A DNA stretch of 64,000 nt, taken from assembly GCF_028816455.1 (NCBI RefSeq), contig NZ_CP118246.1:3536371-3600370 (forward strand). The letters are read 5' to 3'. Numbering within the stretch: the first letter of the stretch is position 1; each line of letters begins with the position of its first letter. Below the pieces are notes generated by a model that saw only the letters and a list, made by a program, of their open reading frames with translations, was not told the origin of the DNA and ran no database searches. A program made the translations under genes and the position numbers. The DNA comes from Devosia algicola (GTDB lineage Bacteria; Pseudomonadota; Alphaproteobacteria; Rhizobiales; Devosiaceae). Below, piece by piece: positions 9,038 to 18,205 of the stretch.

Positions 9038-12000
9038 TCAGACCGGCTGGCTACCCAGAACGGCGAGCAGTCGTGGGTTGATGGCGCCGGTTTCGCTCAT
9101 GCCGGTTTCGCGTTCAAACGCCTTGATCGCGTCTGCGGTCTTGGGGCCGACAACCCCGTCGGGCGTACCAATGTCAAATCCAAGATTGAGCAGTGCGGTC
9201 TGCACCTTGCTGACCACGCCCTTGGTCTTGATGGTTTCGCCCGGATCAAAGCTTGCCGACCATGTGCCGATGGGGGCGAAATTGGCGGCTAGATCGATGT
9301 CGGTGGGTTTCCACGTCGCAACTTCGGCTGAGACTTCCTTGACGGCATCGGCTTCCAGAGAACGCGCGATGTCGTCGCGTGCCTTGATGGCATCCGCGTC
9401 ACCGTTGCGGGCTGCCAGCGAGAACCATTTGTAGGATGCCTTTAGGTCCTGCTTCACGCCCAGGCCTCGCGCATGCAGCATGCCAAGGTTGAACTGGCTG
9501 TCGATCATGTCGCGATTGGCGGCGCGTTCGAACCATTCCGCCGCCATGTCGAATTTCTGGTCACCCAATTGGCCGCTAGCGTAAAGCGCGGCCAGATTGT
9601 GCATGGCCATGCGGTTGCCCGCTTCGGCGCTACGCTGATACCAGAGCTTGGCCTGCTCGATATTCTTCTCGACGCCGTTGCCGTTTTCGTAAAGATTGCC
9701 GAGCCGATATTGGGCGGGAGCGAATCCCTGCGCCGCGGCGCGCTCATACCAGGTTGCCGCACTCGAATAGTCCTGAGTGATGGCGTGACCTTCGCTGTAG
9801 ATTGCGCCAATTTCAAATTGCGCCCGCGCATCGCCCTTGGCTGCTGCCTCTCGTAGCGGGAGTGGCCCTACGCTCTCGGGTGCCAATTCAAATTCCACCA
9901 CCTCGGTTGCCGCCGGAACATTATTCGGAGCCGCCGCGGGATTTGCCAGATCGCCGGTATTGGCGAGGATTGGCGAGGTCAACTTCAAATCGTCCGCGAT
10001 TGCGGACTCCGTTTCCGGCGAAGTCAGTGCATTCGCCGCCATGGCGGAGGGGATCGGCGGCATGTCGCTGGTCGTCTTACTGAAGCGCGTCGTGTTGGCC
10101 GGATCGATCGAACCAACTGTTGACGAATCCACCATCGAGATGACACGAGGTTCAGTCGGCAAGGTCGCTAGATCAACGCTATTGTCCAGCATCGAGGTTT
10201 TAGCCGGTGTCGCGTCGCCGGTATCGGGTGGGGAAGCCGTGCTGTCCGCCGATCCTCCACGCTGTAGAACCAGGTTGAGCGCCAACATCGAAACCACGGC
10301 TAACGCAGCCGCCAGCAACAATGTACGCCGATAGCGCATCAGGAAGCTCGGGCTGTCTGCATCGTCCTCGGTCAGTTCAAAGTCATGCTCAGGCGCCGTC
10401 GGGTCAAGCTGGTCCTGTGCGACACTTTCCGCCGCTTCCATCTTGGGTTCCTTGCGGCGGCCAAGAAATCGCCCGGCCTTGGTGGGTGTCTCGGGCGTCT
10501 GATCCGTCGGCATCTCAGCTTCGGCAATTTCCGCCTGCTCTGACTTTGGCGTCCTGTCAACCTTGGGCTTGCGGGCAAACAAACTGCGCTTTTTCCGCAC
10601 CACCTCTTGACCAGATGCCTCGACGTCGCTCGCGCTTGCCGCGTCGGGCGTATCCTCCTCCTCTGTATTGGCCTTGACCCGCGCCAGCGCCCGACCAATG
10701 ATCGAATTGGACATCACCGACGGCGTGCTCTCCTGCTTGGCGCGCTGTGCCCGTCGCGCCGCTGCAACAAAGGTGCTGGTACTCGCCGCGTTGCTGGCGG
10801 CCTTGGGTTCGTCGCTGGCCGTCGTGCTGCTCTGCACTTCGGAAAATGGATCGTCTGCGGGCGTTTCAAAACTGGACTGGGGACGCGGTGGCCGCTCGAC
10901 GCTCGCAGGGTCGAACTCCATCTGCGCCACGACCTCGGGGGGCAGGCGATTGGTACGTTTTTCTATGCCGGGATGGGCCCGCCGCGCCGTTTGAGCAGCA
11001 GCCGGTGTGGCGGGCGGGAATCCGGGGTCGCGCAACGGCCCATCGTCAGATGGACGGTTTGGCATGGTGTCTGCAGCCGCTTCATGCGTCGCCCCTTGCA
11101 CCGAGAGGGCCGCCAGCATCGAGTCAAGCGCTTCAGCGTCATCTGGTTGTTTGGACGTGGACTTTGCGTGCCCGCTGGCAACGTGCCCGCTGGCTGCTTG
11201 CCGCGTTGGCTCTGGCTGCGATGCCGGTTTTGGCTTCGGCTTGGGTGCGGCAGCCTGCGCTGTTCGGGCAGTTGCAGCGGCATCACTGGCGCGCTTGGCC
11301 AGTGCCGTCTCAAGTCGGGCGAGCCGTTCTGCAGTGTCTTTGCCCGCGGTGTTGAACATGGCGGACATGCGTTGTTCGAGCGCATTGATACTGTTCTGAT
11401 CAACGCCGTTAACGGTTGGCGCGTCCTTGGTGGCGGCCTCGAAGGTGCGATTGGCGACCAGAGTAGCCAGCGCCTCGAAATCGGGCTCCGGGATAGGTTT
11501 GGGTTCGGGCGCAGGGGTTTTATAGAGCCTTGCAAGCCCATTGAGTCTGGGTCCCCGTCTCGTCCATCCGCGCGACCAGCGCCTTGAGCCTGGTTTTCAA
11601 TTTGGCCGACCCCTGGATCTTCGCGCGGTAGATCGAGTTTGCTCGACAGGGCCTCAATTTGGGTCTCGATCTTGTCAAATCGCGGTGCGATCCCACTCAG
11701 AATGGTGCCACGCAAGGCACTGACATCGCTTTTTAGCCCCGCAACATCCCCATTCATGCTGTCAAAACCGTCAATGCGGTTCTGTAACGCGTCGATCTTG
11801 TCGATTAGCGCCGCGGGCATCACGTCTTTGTCGCGCACTGCCTGGGTGATCGCCGCCATCTCGGAGGTCAATCGCTCGAACTCACCGGTCGAAAGCGTCA
11901 CATTGCGTTCGATGGAATCAATGCGGTCATACACATTGCGCACGCTGGTCTCGATTGCGGCCATGGCCTGGCCATTGTCCGCGGCCTGTTCGGAGCCAAA

Positions 12001-12762
12001 ATCTGCCGCCAGCGTGTCACGCTCCTGGCGCACAACTTCGCGTTCCATCTGCTCGGCCTGCAATTCTGCCAGCTTGCCAACGGTGGCTGACACATCGTCA
12101 AGTCGTCGGTTGATGGCCGAAAGATCAACCTTGGATCCCTCGCCAATCAATTTGGCCAGCCCCGCGATCTGGCCTTCGAGCCGCTTGACCTGTCCAGTTT
12201 CACCAACCGCACCAGCCAATAGTTCCACAACCTGGGTCAATTGTTCGACTTGGCTGGCCACTTCGTGCACATCGCCATTGTTGGATCGCTGCGCCTTGAG
12301 TTCGGCTTCAAGTCCGCCCAGACGGCCGGATAAACCCTTCATTAGCGCCGTCATTTCGCGCAGTTGCGGCGACTCTTGGGGTGATTCGCCGCTGCGGCGG
12401 GCAATGGCGGCTTCGGGTGCCGAAAATTGTCGATTGCGGATTTCGGCGATGGCGGCGTGCAAACCGCTCGGGGCGCCGCTTTCCAGCGCCTCGGGTTCGG
12501 AGAACCGGTCGACCGCGCGCTTGACTGTCTTGAGTGCCTCGCGACGTCGGGCGCTGCCACTGGTACCATCCACCTGGTCGCGCAGGTTTCGTACCTTTTG
12601 GCTCAATCCCTCATAGGCTGTTGGTGGCGCCTCTGCGTGGGTAAATCGCCCTTCCACCTGATCGAGTAGGGCAACCAGTTCACCGCGCAGGGCCTGCCAT
12701 TCGCCAGGCTGCGGTTCGGTTGCGAGATCCTGTTGGTCGGTGAGCGAATAGGCACGGGCCAT
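9038..12762 (-). CDS. podJ: PodJ-like polar localization protein: coiled coil, TM, Sel1 repeats, peptidoglycan-binding domain; two frame breaks
   Basis: About 1240 residues once repaired. The cytoplasmic N-terminal half is coiled-coil rich (repeated KVRNLRDQV, RLEGQIAGLAKLI, DKIDALQNRIDGF segments), then a Pro/Ala/Lys-rich linker. A single transmembrane helix (about 810-835, TLLLAAALAVVSMLALNLVL) comes next, then about four Sel1-like repeats (about 970-1120, for example AQFEIGAIYSEG and AAEWFERAANRD). A C-terminal peptidoglycan-binding domain (VQTALLNLGFDIGTPDG) ends it. This order is that of PodJ, the Caulobacter/rhizobial polar organiser. Breaks are AGCCT at 11589-11593 (AGCT gives ENQLKALVARM) and at 11526-11530 (AGCT gives WACKLYKTPAPEP). 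Orthology to PodJ rests on architecture only. Confidence 0.8.
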
Positions 12763-12965
12763 AATGTTTCCCTATCGGAAAAACTGCGGGTACCAACGCG
12801 AGTCACCACGAAGGTATAAGCTTCACTCTTGAGAAAACATGGTAAAGAACCCGTTAACCATTGTCTCATTTTGCCACTGAGTACGCGCATTTGTGCAGAT
12901 TTGTGCGCTTTTACGTGATTAACAGGCGTTAATACTGACCACGAAACAGGAATGTTGCACTGCCC
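12763..12965. promoter_or_regulatory. Divergent promoter region between PodJ-like gene and LuxR regulator
   Basis: 203 bases with no gene, richer in A+T than its flanks. It contains one TTAACCAT element at 12854-12861, resembling a CtrA half-site, and TTAA-N6-TTAA near 12918-12931. One GANTC site (GAGTC, 12800-12804) is the target of CcrM-type methylation in this class. These are suggestive of cell-cycle control of a polarity gene but could be chance matches. Confidence 0.3.
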
Positions 12966-13637
12966 ATGACGCGCCGCCGCATTATCATTGTCGACGATCA
13001 CCCGCTGTTCCGCGCTGCCCTGCGACAGACTCTTGCCGGTGGCGATGCCACCATTCTGGTCGAGGAAGCCGCCGATCTGGCTGAATTGAGTGCAGCGCTC
13101 GAGACCGAGCGCGATTGTGATCTGGTTCTGCTCGATCTCAACATGCCCGGCGTTCGCGGTTTTTCCGGCCTGTTGCTGTTGCGCGCCCAATATCCCGATA
13201 TTCCGGTCATGATCATCTCTGCGGTCGAAGAAGATACCGTTGTACGCCGGTCGTTTGAACTGGGCGCCGCAGGCTATCTGCACAAGTCGGTTGGCCCCAC
13301 CCAAATTCGCCGCTCCATCGAAACTGTGCTTTCGGGTGATGTGTTCGTGCCCGAAGGGGCCTCCGTGGGCAGTGAGGACGACCAGACTGCCTTGATGCGG
13401 CGACTGGCGACGCTGACCCCGCAACAGGTCCGGGTGCTGATGATGCTCAGCGATGGGTTGATGAACAAGCAGATCGCCTACGAACTCTCGATTTCGGAAG
13501 CCACGGTCAAGGCGCATGTCTCCGCCATCCTGCAAAAGCTCGACGTCGATAGCCGTACCCAGGCAGTAATCGCCGCCGCGCGCATTGAACAGGGTCAGTT
13601 CGAAGCGCTGTTTTCAGTCGGCACCGACAAGCCCTGA
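12966..13637 (+). CDS. NarL/FixJ-type two-component response regulator
   Basis: 223 residues. The receiver domain (about 1-120) has the acidic pair D10-D11 (IIVDDHPLF), phospho-acceptor D57 in LVLLDLNMPG, the Ser/Thr switch IISA and a Lys in YLHKSVGP. The C-terminal LuxR-type HTH (about 150-210) reads LTPQQVRVLMMLSDGLMNKQIAYELSISEATVKAHV. It should bind DNA as a phosphorylated dimer. It is convergent with a hybrid histidine kinase whose stop is 2 bases away, and the two are the natural signalling partners. The signal and target genes are unknown. Confidence 0.93.
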   Translation: MTRRRIIIVDDHPLFRAALRQTLAGGDATILVEEAADLAELSAALETERDCDLVLLDLNMPGVRGFSGLLLLRAQYPDIPVMIISAVEEDTVVRRSFELGAAGYLHKSVGPTQIRRSIETVLSGDVFVPEGASVGSEDDQTALMRRLATLTPQQVRVLMMLSDGLMNKQIAYELSISEATVKAHVSAILQKLDVDSRTQAVIAAARIEQGQFEALFSVGTDKP

Positions 13638-13639
13638 GG

Positions 13640-15265
13640 TCAGCCGGCCTGCGTTTTGGCCCCGCGCCCGCTTTGGCCGGCAAGTCCGCTGATTGTTGCG
13701 CGTAGCGCTGCCGGTTTGACGGGCTTGGTCACCACAGCGATGCCACGTTCCTCTGCCAGCGCGCGCACCGCCGGGCTGCGATCCGCCGTCACCAGCGCTG
13801 CGGGCAGATGTCCACCCACATTGTGCCGCAACCACTCAATGGCATCGAGACCCGAGGTCTGGTCCAGATGGTAGTCCATCAGCACCAGGTCCGGCGACCA
13901 TCCCTCGATCAGGCGACCGCGATCAATGTCTTTGAGCGAGCGCGCGATCCGCACGTCGCATCCCCAATTAGACAGCAACCCCTGCATTGCCTCAAGAATC
14001 GTGCGCTCATTGTCGACGCACAGGATGCGCAAGTCCAATAGTCCGAAAATGACCTCGCGCTCGGGTTGATCGGGCTCATTGCTCCCCTGCGCGCCTCGAG
14101 CCGCCGCCAGAATCAGCGAGAACCGCGATCCACGTCCCTCGACGCTGTCGAGTTCCAGCGTCAGGCCCAGTGCCGCCACCAGCCGTTGTACGATCGATAG
14201 CCCCAGCCCAAGACCCTGCGCCATACGTGCGCCGCGCTCCAGCCGTGCAAATTCGGCGAACACCAGCTTGTGCTGATCCTTATTAAAGCCGATACCGCTA
14301 TCGATCACATCGAGGCGAACCCGACTGCCCCGCCGCCGCGCACCCACCAGAACGCGGCCACCGGGCGCGGTATATTTGATCGCGTTGGATGCCAGGTTCT
14401 GTAAAATCCGTCCGACCAGCATCCGGTCGGCAATCACAGTGGCCTTCGTCGGCACCACCACAAGTTGCACCCCGCGTTCGCGTGCCATTGGGCCGAACTC
14501 GACCTCGATCTTCTTGAGTAGGTCGCGCACCCGCACCGGCGCCGGAGCGGGGCGCAACGCGCCACTATCGATGCGCGACATGTCCAACAGCGCCGACATG
14601 ATGTCTTCAACCGCAGTAAGCGACGCCTCTATGCTGTGTGCCAGATCGCCTAGACCGGTGCTTTTCGCCCGCTCGATTAGGGTTGATGTATAGAGCCGCG
14701 CCGCGTTGAGGGGCTGCAACAGATCGTGACTGGCCGCCGCTAGAAATCGCGTCTTGTCGTGGTTGGCGGCATCGGCCTTAGCGCGCGCCTGTTCCAGTTC
14801 CGCATTGACCCGGGTCAGCGCTGCCGTGCGTTCGGAAACCCGCGCTTCGAGCGACTGGTTGACCTGTGCCAAGGCGCGTTCGGCCTCGGCCCGCGCGGTT
14901 ACGTCCGAAAGACTGATCGTTAATCCGCCGTCGGGCAGACAGGCTGTATAAAATTCCAGCATCTGTCCGGCATTCCCCATGCGTTGGCTGACGGTCTGTG
15001 CCGATCCCGTAAGCGTTACCACCCGCTTGTTCGCCAGTTGTAGCGGGTCGCCCGGCCCAAAATCGCCCCGCTGACCCACGAACAGGCAAATTTCAAGCAA
15101 TGGCGTCCCGGGTACGCCCAGCCATGCGGGCAGCGCCAGCAATTCGGCATAGCGCTGGTTCGACATCAACAGGCGCAGATCGGGGTCGAACACTGCGATA
15201 CCCTGGGGAATGTGGTCCATGGCCTGACGCAATTGCATCGCGTCATTGTCGATCGAAATATCCAT
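13640..15265 (-). CDS. NahK/ErcS-like hybrid sensor histidine kinase / response regulator
   Basis: 541 residues with no transmembrane helix, so cytoplasmic. An N-terminal PAS-like domain (about 15-125, HIPQGIAVFDPDLRLL) is followed by a coiled coil (125-165). Next come HisKA with H180 in AAASHDLLQPLNAARL, HATPase_c (NLASNAIKYTAPGG as N box, GIGFN and GLGLGLSIVQRL as G boxes) and a C-terminal receiver (ILCVDNERTILE, LVLMDYHLD with the phospho-acceptor Asp, and TKPVKPAAL). The layout matches the NahK/ErcS family of NCBI naming. It is likely to signal to the adjacent NarL-type regulator, which is convergent with it. The ligand is unknown. Confidence 0.9.
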   Translation of the reverse strand: MDISIDNDAMQLRQAMDHIPQGIAVFDPDLRLLMSNQRYAELLALPAWLGVPGTPLLEICLFVGQRGDFGPGDPLQLANKRVVTLTGSAQTVSQRMGNAGQMLEFYTACLPDGGLTISLSDVTARAEAERALAQVNQSLEARVSERTAALTRVNAELEQARAKADAANHDKTRFLAAASHDLLQPLNAARLYTSTLIERAKSTGLGDLAHSIEASLTAVEDIMSALLDMSRIDSGALRPAPAPVRVRDLLKKIEVEFGPMARERGVQLVVVPTKATVIADRMLVGRILQNLASNAIKYTAPGGRVLVGARRRGSRVRLDVIDSGIGFNKDQHKLVFAEFARLERGARMAQGLGLGLSIVQRLVAALGLTLELDSVEGRGSRFSLILAAARGAQGSNEPDQPEREVIFGLLDLRILCVDNERTILEAMQGLLSNWGCDVRIARSLKDIDRGRLIEGWSPDLVLMDYHLDQTSGLDAIEWLRHNVGGHLPAALVTADRSPAVRALAEERGIAVVTKPVKPAALRATISGLAGQSGRGAKTQAG

Positions 15266-15448
15266 CGATGGGCACTCCTAGTGGGCTGCTGTTACTATCG
15301 GCGTCGGCCCCTATTCATGCAAGCAACTGTGTGGTTCTGCTTGCAATTCTTGCCCTATTGCTGAATTCTACCCAAGTCGTGCGGGCAAAATACTCGAGCC
15401 AAGGGCGGGCGCGACGAGCCATATACGGTTGAGCAAAAAGGGGACAGC

Positions 15449-15880
15449 ATGTTCAAGGAATTTCGTGACTTTGCCATCAAGGGCAATATGGTCGATCTGG
15501 CGATTGGCGTCATTATCGGCGCCGCTTTCGGCGCCATCGTGTCTTCACTGGTAGATGACGTCTTTATGCCGGTCATCGGCCTGATATTGGGTGGTATTGA
15601 TTTTTCCAACCTGTTCATTGTGCTCAAGAATCCGGAAAATATCGCGGTGCCATCATTGGCCGCTGCTCAGGACGCCGGTATCGCGACCCTAAATATCGGC
15701 CTGTTTATCAATGCCGTGGTCAAGTTTACCATTGTTGCCTTCGTGCTGTTCCTGGTGGTCAAGGGCATCAACTCGATGAAGCGCGAAGCGGCAAAGGAAC
15801 CCGTCGAAGCCACGCCTGCGCCCTCGCGCGAAGAAGTGCTGCTTACCGAAATTCGCGACTCACTCCGATCAAAGGCCTGA
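15449..15880 (+). CDS. mscL: Large-conductance mechanosensitive channel MscL
   Basis: 143 residues. A pentameric inner-membrane channel that opens under high membrane tension to release solutes during hypo-osmotic shock. It has the conserved N-terminal amphipathic helix ([12 protein letters not shown]), TM1 ([21 protein letters not shown]), a periplasmic loop, TM2 ([18 protein letters not shown]) and the C-terminal helix ([12 protein letters not shown]). Length and motifs are normal. Its closeness to the ectoine locus fits a salt-adapted organism, as MscL releases compatible solutes on dilution. A terminator follows. Confidence 0.96.
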   Translation: MFKEFRDFAIKGNMVDLAIGVIIGAAFGAIVSSLVDDVFMPVIGLILGGIDFSNLFIVLKNPENIAVPSLAAAQDAGIATLNIGLFINAVVKFTIVAFVLFLVVKGINSMKREAAKEPVEATPAPSREEVLLTEIRDSLRSKA

Positions 15881-15899
15881 CGCACCAACGATTCAAAGG

Positions 15900-15924
15900 T
15901 CGGCGCTTTGGCGTCGATTTTTTT
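15900..15924 (+). terminator. Rho-independent terminator after mscL
   Basis: A 7-bp stem, TCGGCGC against GCGTCGA with one G-U pair, loop TTTG, followed directly by seven T (15918-15924). It lies 20 bases past the mscL stop. Confidence 0.75.
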
Positions 15925-15949
15925 ACGCGGATACTAGGAAAAAATTCAG

Positions 15950-15992
15950 TTGACGTAGAAATAAATATGATAATATACCTAGCACATAGGTA
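15950..15992 (+). promoter_or_regulatory. Candidate promoter with overlapping palindrome upstream of the FixJ-like gene
   Basis: TTGACG at 15950-15955 lies upstream of several overlapping A/T-rich -10 candidates (for example TATACC at 15974-15979, spacer 18). A perfect inverted repeat, TACCTA-N5-TAGGTA, occupies 15976-15992 and overlaps the -10 or start region, where a repressor would act. The local A+T content is far above that of the flanking genes. About 167 bases of untranslated leader then precede the ATG at 16160. Confidence 0.45.
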
Positions 15993-16159
15993 GTCGATCC
16001 TACGCATTGTTCATATCGGACGGCGCGAACACTTAGCGCAAACTACGGGCAGAATCACCCAGGCATATTGGCGGTGCCGCATTCAGGGTTGCGGATGGCT
16101 AGGAACATGCCCGAGCGCACACTTGTCTGGGTGAACACACTCAAAGGGCAGAGGACACC

Positions 16160-16795
16160 ATGAGCGAACAAGTCTATTATCATGCATTTATGAACCGGGA
16201 CCGCCTGATCAATATTGCCGACCCGGATCCCGCCACCTGTGAGGCGCTCAGCGTGCTGTTCCGGCTTGAGGGTTTTCAGACTGTTTTCTCGCTCGACTCC
16301 AGCCATTTCCTGGCTAGCCTCGAACGCCGCCGCCCCGATGTGGTGGTCGCTAATTTGCAGGTCGGGGGCGAAAGCGGTCTCAACCTACTGCGCCGCGTCA
16401 AATCCATGCGCACCGGCACACCGGTTTTCATCGTTTGTGACACGCCCCAAGTCGAAGCAGCGGTGGCGGCCATGAAGGAGGGCGCTTCTGACGTCATTAC
16501 CAAGCCATTCGACTCCGAATATTTTCTGCAGTCGGTCCGCGATGCGTTACGGCGCGATATTCATCTCGGCGCCATGAGCGGCGGGCGACGACCGGTTGAA
16601 GTGCGCGGCTTTTCGCAGCTGACCCCGCGCGAACGCGAAGTGCTTCAACTCATCACCAATGGCCAGTCGAACAAGGAAGCCGGTCGCGAATTGGGCATCT
16701 CGCCGCGCACCATAGAAGTGCACCGCGCCCGCGTCATGGAAAAGCTTGGCGCGCGCAATACTGCCGATCTCATGCGAATAGTACTGACCACCTGA
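16160..16795 (+). CDS. FixJ-family regulator with a degenerate receiver domain
   Basis: 211 residues. The C-terminal LuxR-type HTH (about 150-208, LTPREREVLQLITNGQSNKEAGRELGIS in part) is complete. The receiver-like N-terminal domain is not canonical. The phospho-acceptor position is Asn (N65 in VVANLQVGG, where FixJ has DLRMPG). The usual acidic pair reads ADPD and the Thr switch region reads VFIVCDT, while the KPF motif is kept. It is therefore unlikely to be controlled by ordinary Asp phosphorylation and may act constitutively or through another input. No kinase is adjacent. It sits just downstream of an A+T-rich promoter and before the convergent ectR. Confidence 0.88.
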   Translation: MSEQVYYHAFMNRDRLINIADPDPATCEALSVLFRLEGFQTVFSLDSSHFLASLERRRPDVVVANLQVGGESGLNLLRRVKSMRTGTPVFIVCDTPQVEAAVAAMKEGASDVITKPFDSEYFLQSVRDALRRDIHLGAMSGGRRPVEVRGFSQLTPREREVLQLITNGQSNKEAGRELGISPRTIEVHRARVMEKLGARNTADLMRIVLTT

Positions 16796-16825
16796 GCGCG
16801 AACACGCGCGCAGTTCGTGTTCGAA

Positions 16826-17303
16826 TCAGTGACCTAGTTCCGGCGCGGCATCCAATATCGGGGCTGCGTCGCTGGCATCTGGCTCAAGCATCGCCGCCAC
16901 TCGTTCCAGCGAGGCAATTAGCATTGCCTGCTCCCATTCAGCCAATGTCACAAATTGCTCATTGAATTTTGCATGGACACCGTCGGGCGCAATGGCCAAC
17001 ACCTCATGGCCCCTTTCACTCAGCGATAGCCAGACCTGACGTCGATCGGCCTCTCCCTTGCGTCGTTGCACCATGCCCTGCAGTTCCAATTTTTGGATCA
17101 ATGCCGTAGCGGTGGCTTGGGTAATCCCCATGCGGCTTGCAACGTGCCCCGCTGTCTGCTCGGCACCTTCCTCGAGCATTTGCATGAAAATGAGCCTGGG
17201 ACGGCGTCAAACCAGTCTCACGCATCACGGTTTTGGCGTTGAACTCGGTGGTGCGCAGGATTTTGCGCATCGCTGTCAGGGCTTGTTTGGTTCGGTTGTC
17301 CAA
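16826..17303 (-). CDS. ectR: MarR-family regulator of ectoine synthesis (EctR-like), one frame break
   Basis: About 158 residues once repaired. A winged-helix MarR protein: ILRTTEFNAKTVMRETGLTPSQ (helix 1-2), QTAGHVASRMGITQATATALIQKLELQGMV (recognition region) and RRKGEADRRQVWLSLSERG (wing). EctR1 of methylotrophs is a MarR repressor encoded next to and divergent from ectA, exactly as here, so the assignment rests on family plus position. The frame breaks at 17193-17197 (plus-strand AGCCT); AGCT gives TPSQLIFMQMLEEG. A palindrome inside the ectA promoter 240 bases away is the obvious operator candidate. Confidence 0.82.
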
Positions 17304-17537
17304 CGATGTGTATCCGCTTTTGTCATTGATAAGACACTATCCGTACCAATCGCCGAACCCAAGCGACTTCCATTACCCTTCTCCACAAAAATATTTCTAC
17401 AATGCAAACTATTTTTAGGCATATGGTTGGGGTGTCTCGGTGATAGAAAAATTCACGAAATTATTGAATACGCTAGGAACCTACTGAAAAACAACAAATA
17501 ATCGCAACCATGCAAAATTCGCAACGCTGCCGTGCCG

Positions 17538-17566
17538 TTGACATTTAGTTTTAACAAGCTAAATAA
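17538..17566 (+). promoter_or_regulatory. ectA promoter with MarR-type operator palindrome
   Basis: TTGACA (17538-17543), a 16-base spacer and TAAATA (17560-17565) lie 29 bases before the ectA ATG. An imperfect palindrome spans 17543-17564: arms ATTTAGTTT and AAGCTAAAT (8 of 9 pairs) around TAAC. It fills the space between -35 and -10, the right place for repression by EctR. The half-site resembles the TATTTAGT half-site I recall for EctR1 of Methylotuvimicrobium. The wider gap 17304-17594 is markedly A+T-rich and holds no gene. Confidence 0.6.
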
Positions 17567-17594
17567 CTGCCTCGAAGTGCAACGGAGAATTTAT

Positions 17595-18153
17595 ATGCAT
17601 CTTGCGGCCATATCCCCCAACAACGCAGCGCCCAAGCCGAACCACCTGAGCATTCGTACGCCTAGGCACGAAGATGGCGCAGCGGTCTGGAAACTGGTGC
17701 GCGACACTGCCGGGCTCGATGACAACTCAATGTATTGCAATCTTTTGCAGTGCAGCCACTTCTCAAGTACCTGCGCCCTCGCCGAGCCTGGATGGGGAAG
17801 TCGTTGGTTGGATTTCGGGTTATATCCCGCCCGATCATATCGACACCCTGTTTGTCTGGCAGGTCTGCGTCAGCGAAAAGGCGCGTGGACGCGGCTTGGC
17901 GCGGCGTTTGATTACAGCAGTTTTGGCACGCAATGTTTGCGCTGACGTCACCCGTATTCAAAGCACCATCACCAAGGATAATGGCGCATCCTGGGCCCTG
18001 TTCGGCTCCATCGCCGAACGATTGGATACCGACCTGACCCGCAAGGCTCATTTCCGCCGTGACGATCATTTCGATGGCCAGCACGATACCGAGTTTCTCG
18101 TGACCATCGGTCCATTCGAGCGCGAAGCGCTCACCATTCGCTCAGCCGCCTGA
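17595..18153 (+). CDS. ectA: L-2,4-diaminobutyrate N-acetyltransferase EctA, one frame break
   Basis: About 185 residues once repaired. Uses acetyl-CoA to make N-gamma-acetyl-diaminobutyrate, the second step of ectoine synthesis. It is a GNAT fold: RTPRHEDGAAVWKLVRD, NSMYCNLLQCSHFSSTC, then DTLFVWQVCVSEKARGRGLARRLI, which carries the acetyl-CoA loop. The ATG at 17595 has GGAG 8-11 bases upstream and gives the usual N-terminus. The frame breaks at 17785-17789 (AGCCT); AGCT gives CALAELDGEVVGW. First gene of ectABCD-ask, divergent from ectR. Confidence 0.92.
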
Positions 18154-18205
18154 AACCACCGGCGTAGCCGCGCGTTTATTTCACGTCCCCAGGGAGACGA
18201 AACAC

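Noticed and set aside
10607..11587. Long open frame antisense to the PodJ-like gene (326 codons)
   Set aside because: Low-complexity Arg/Gly/Ala translation opposite the Pro/Ala/Lys-rich linker, without any domain.
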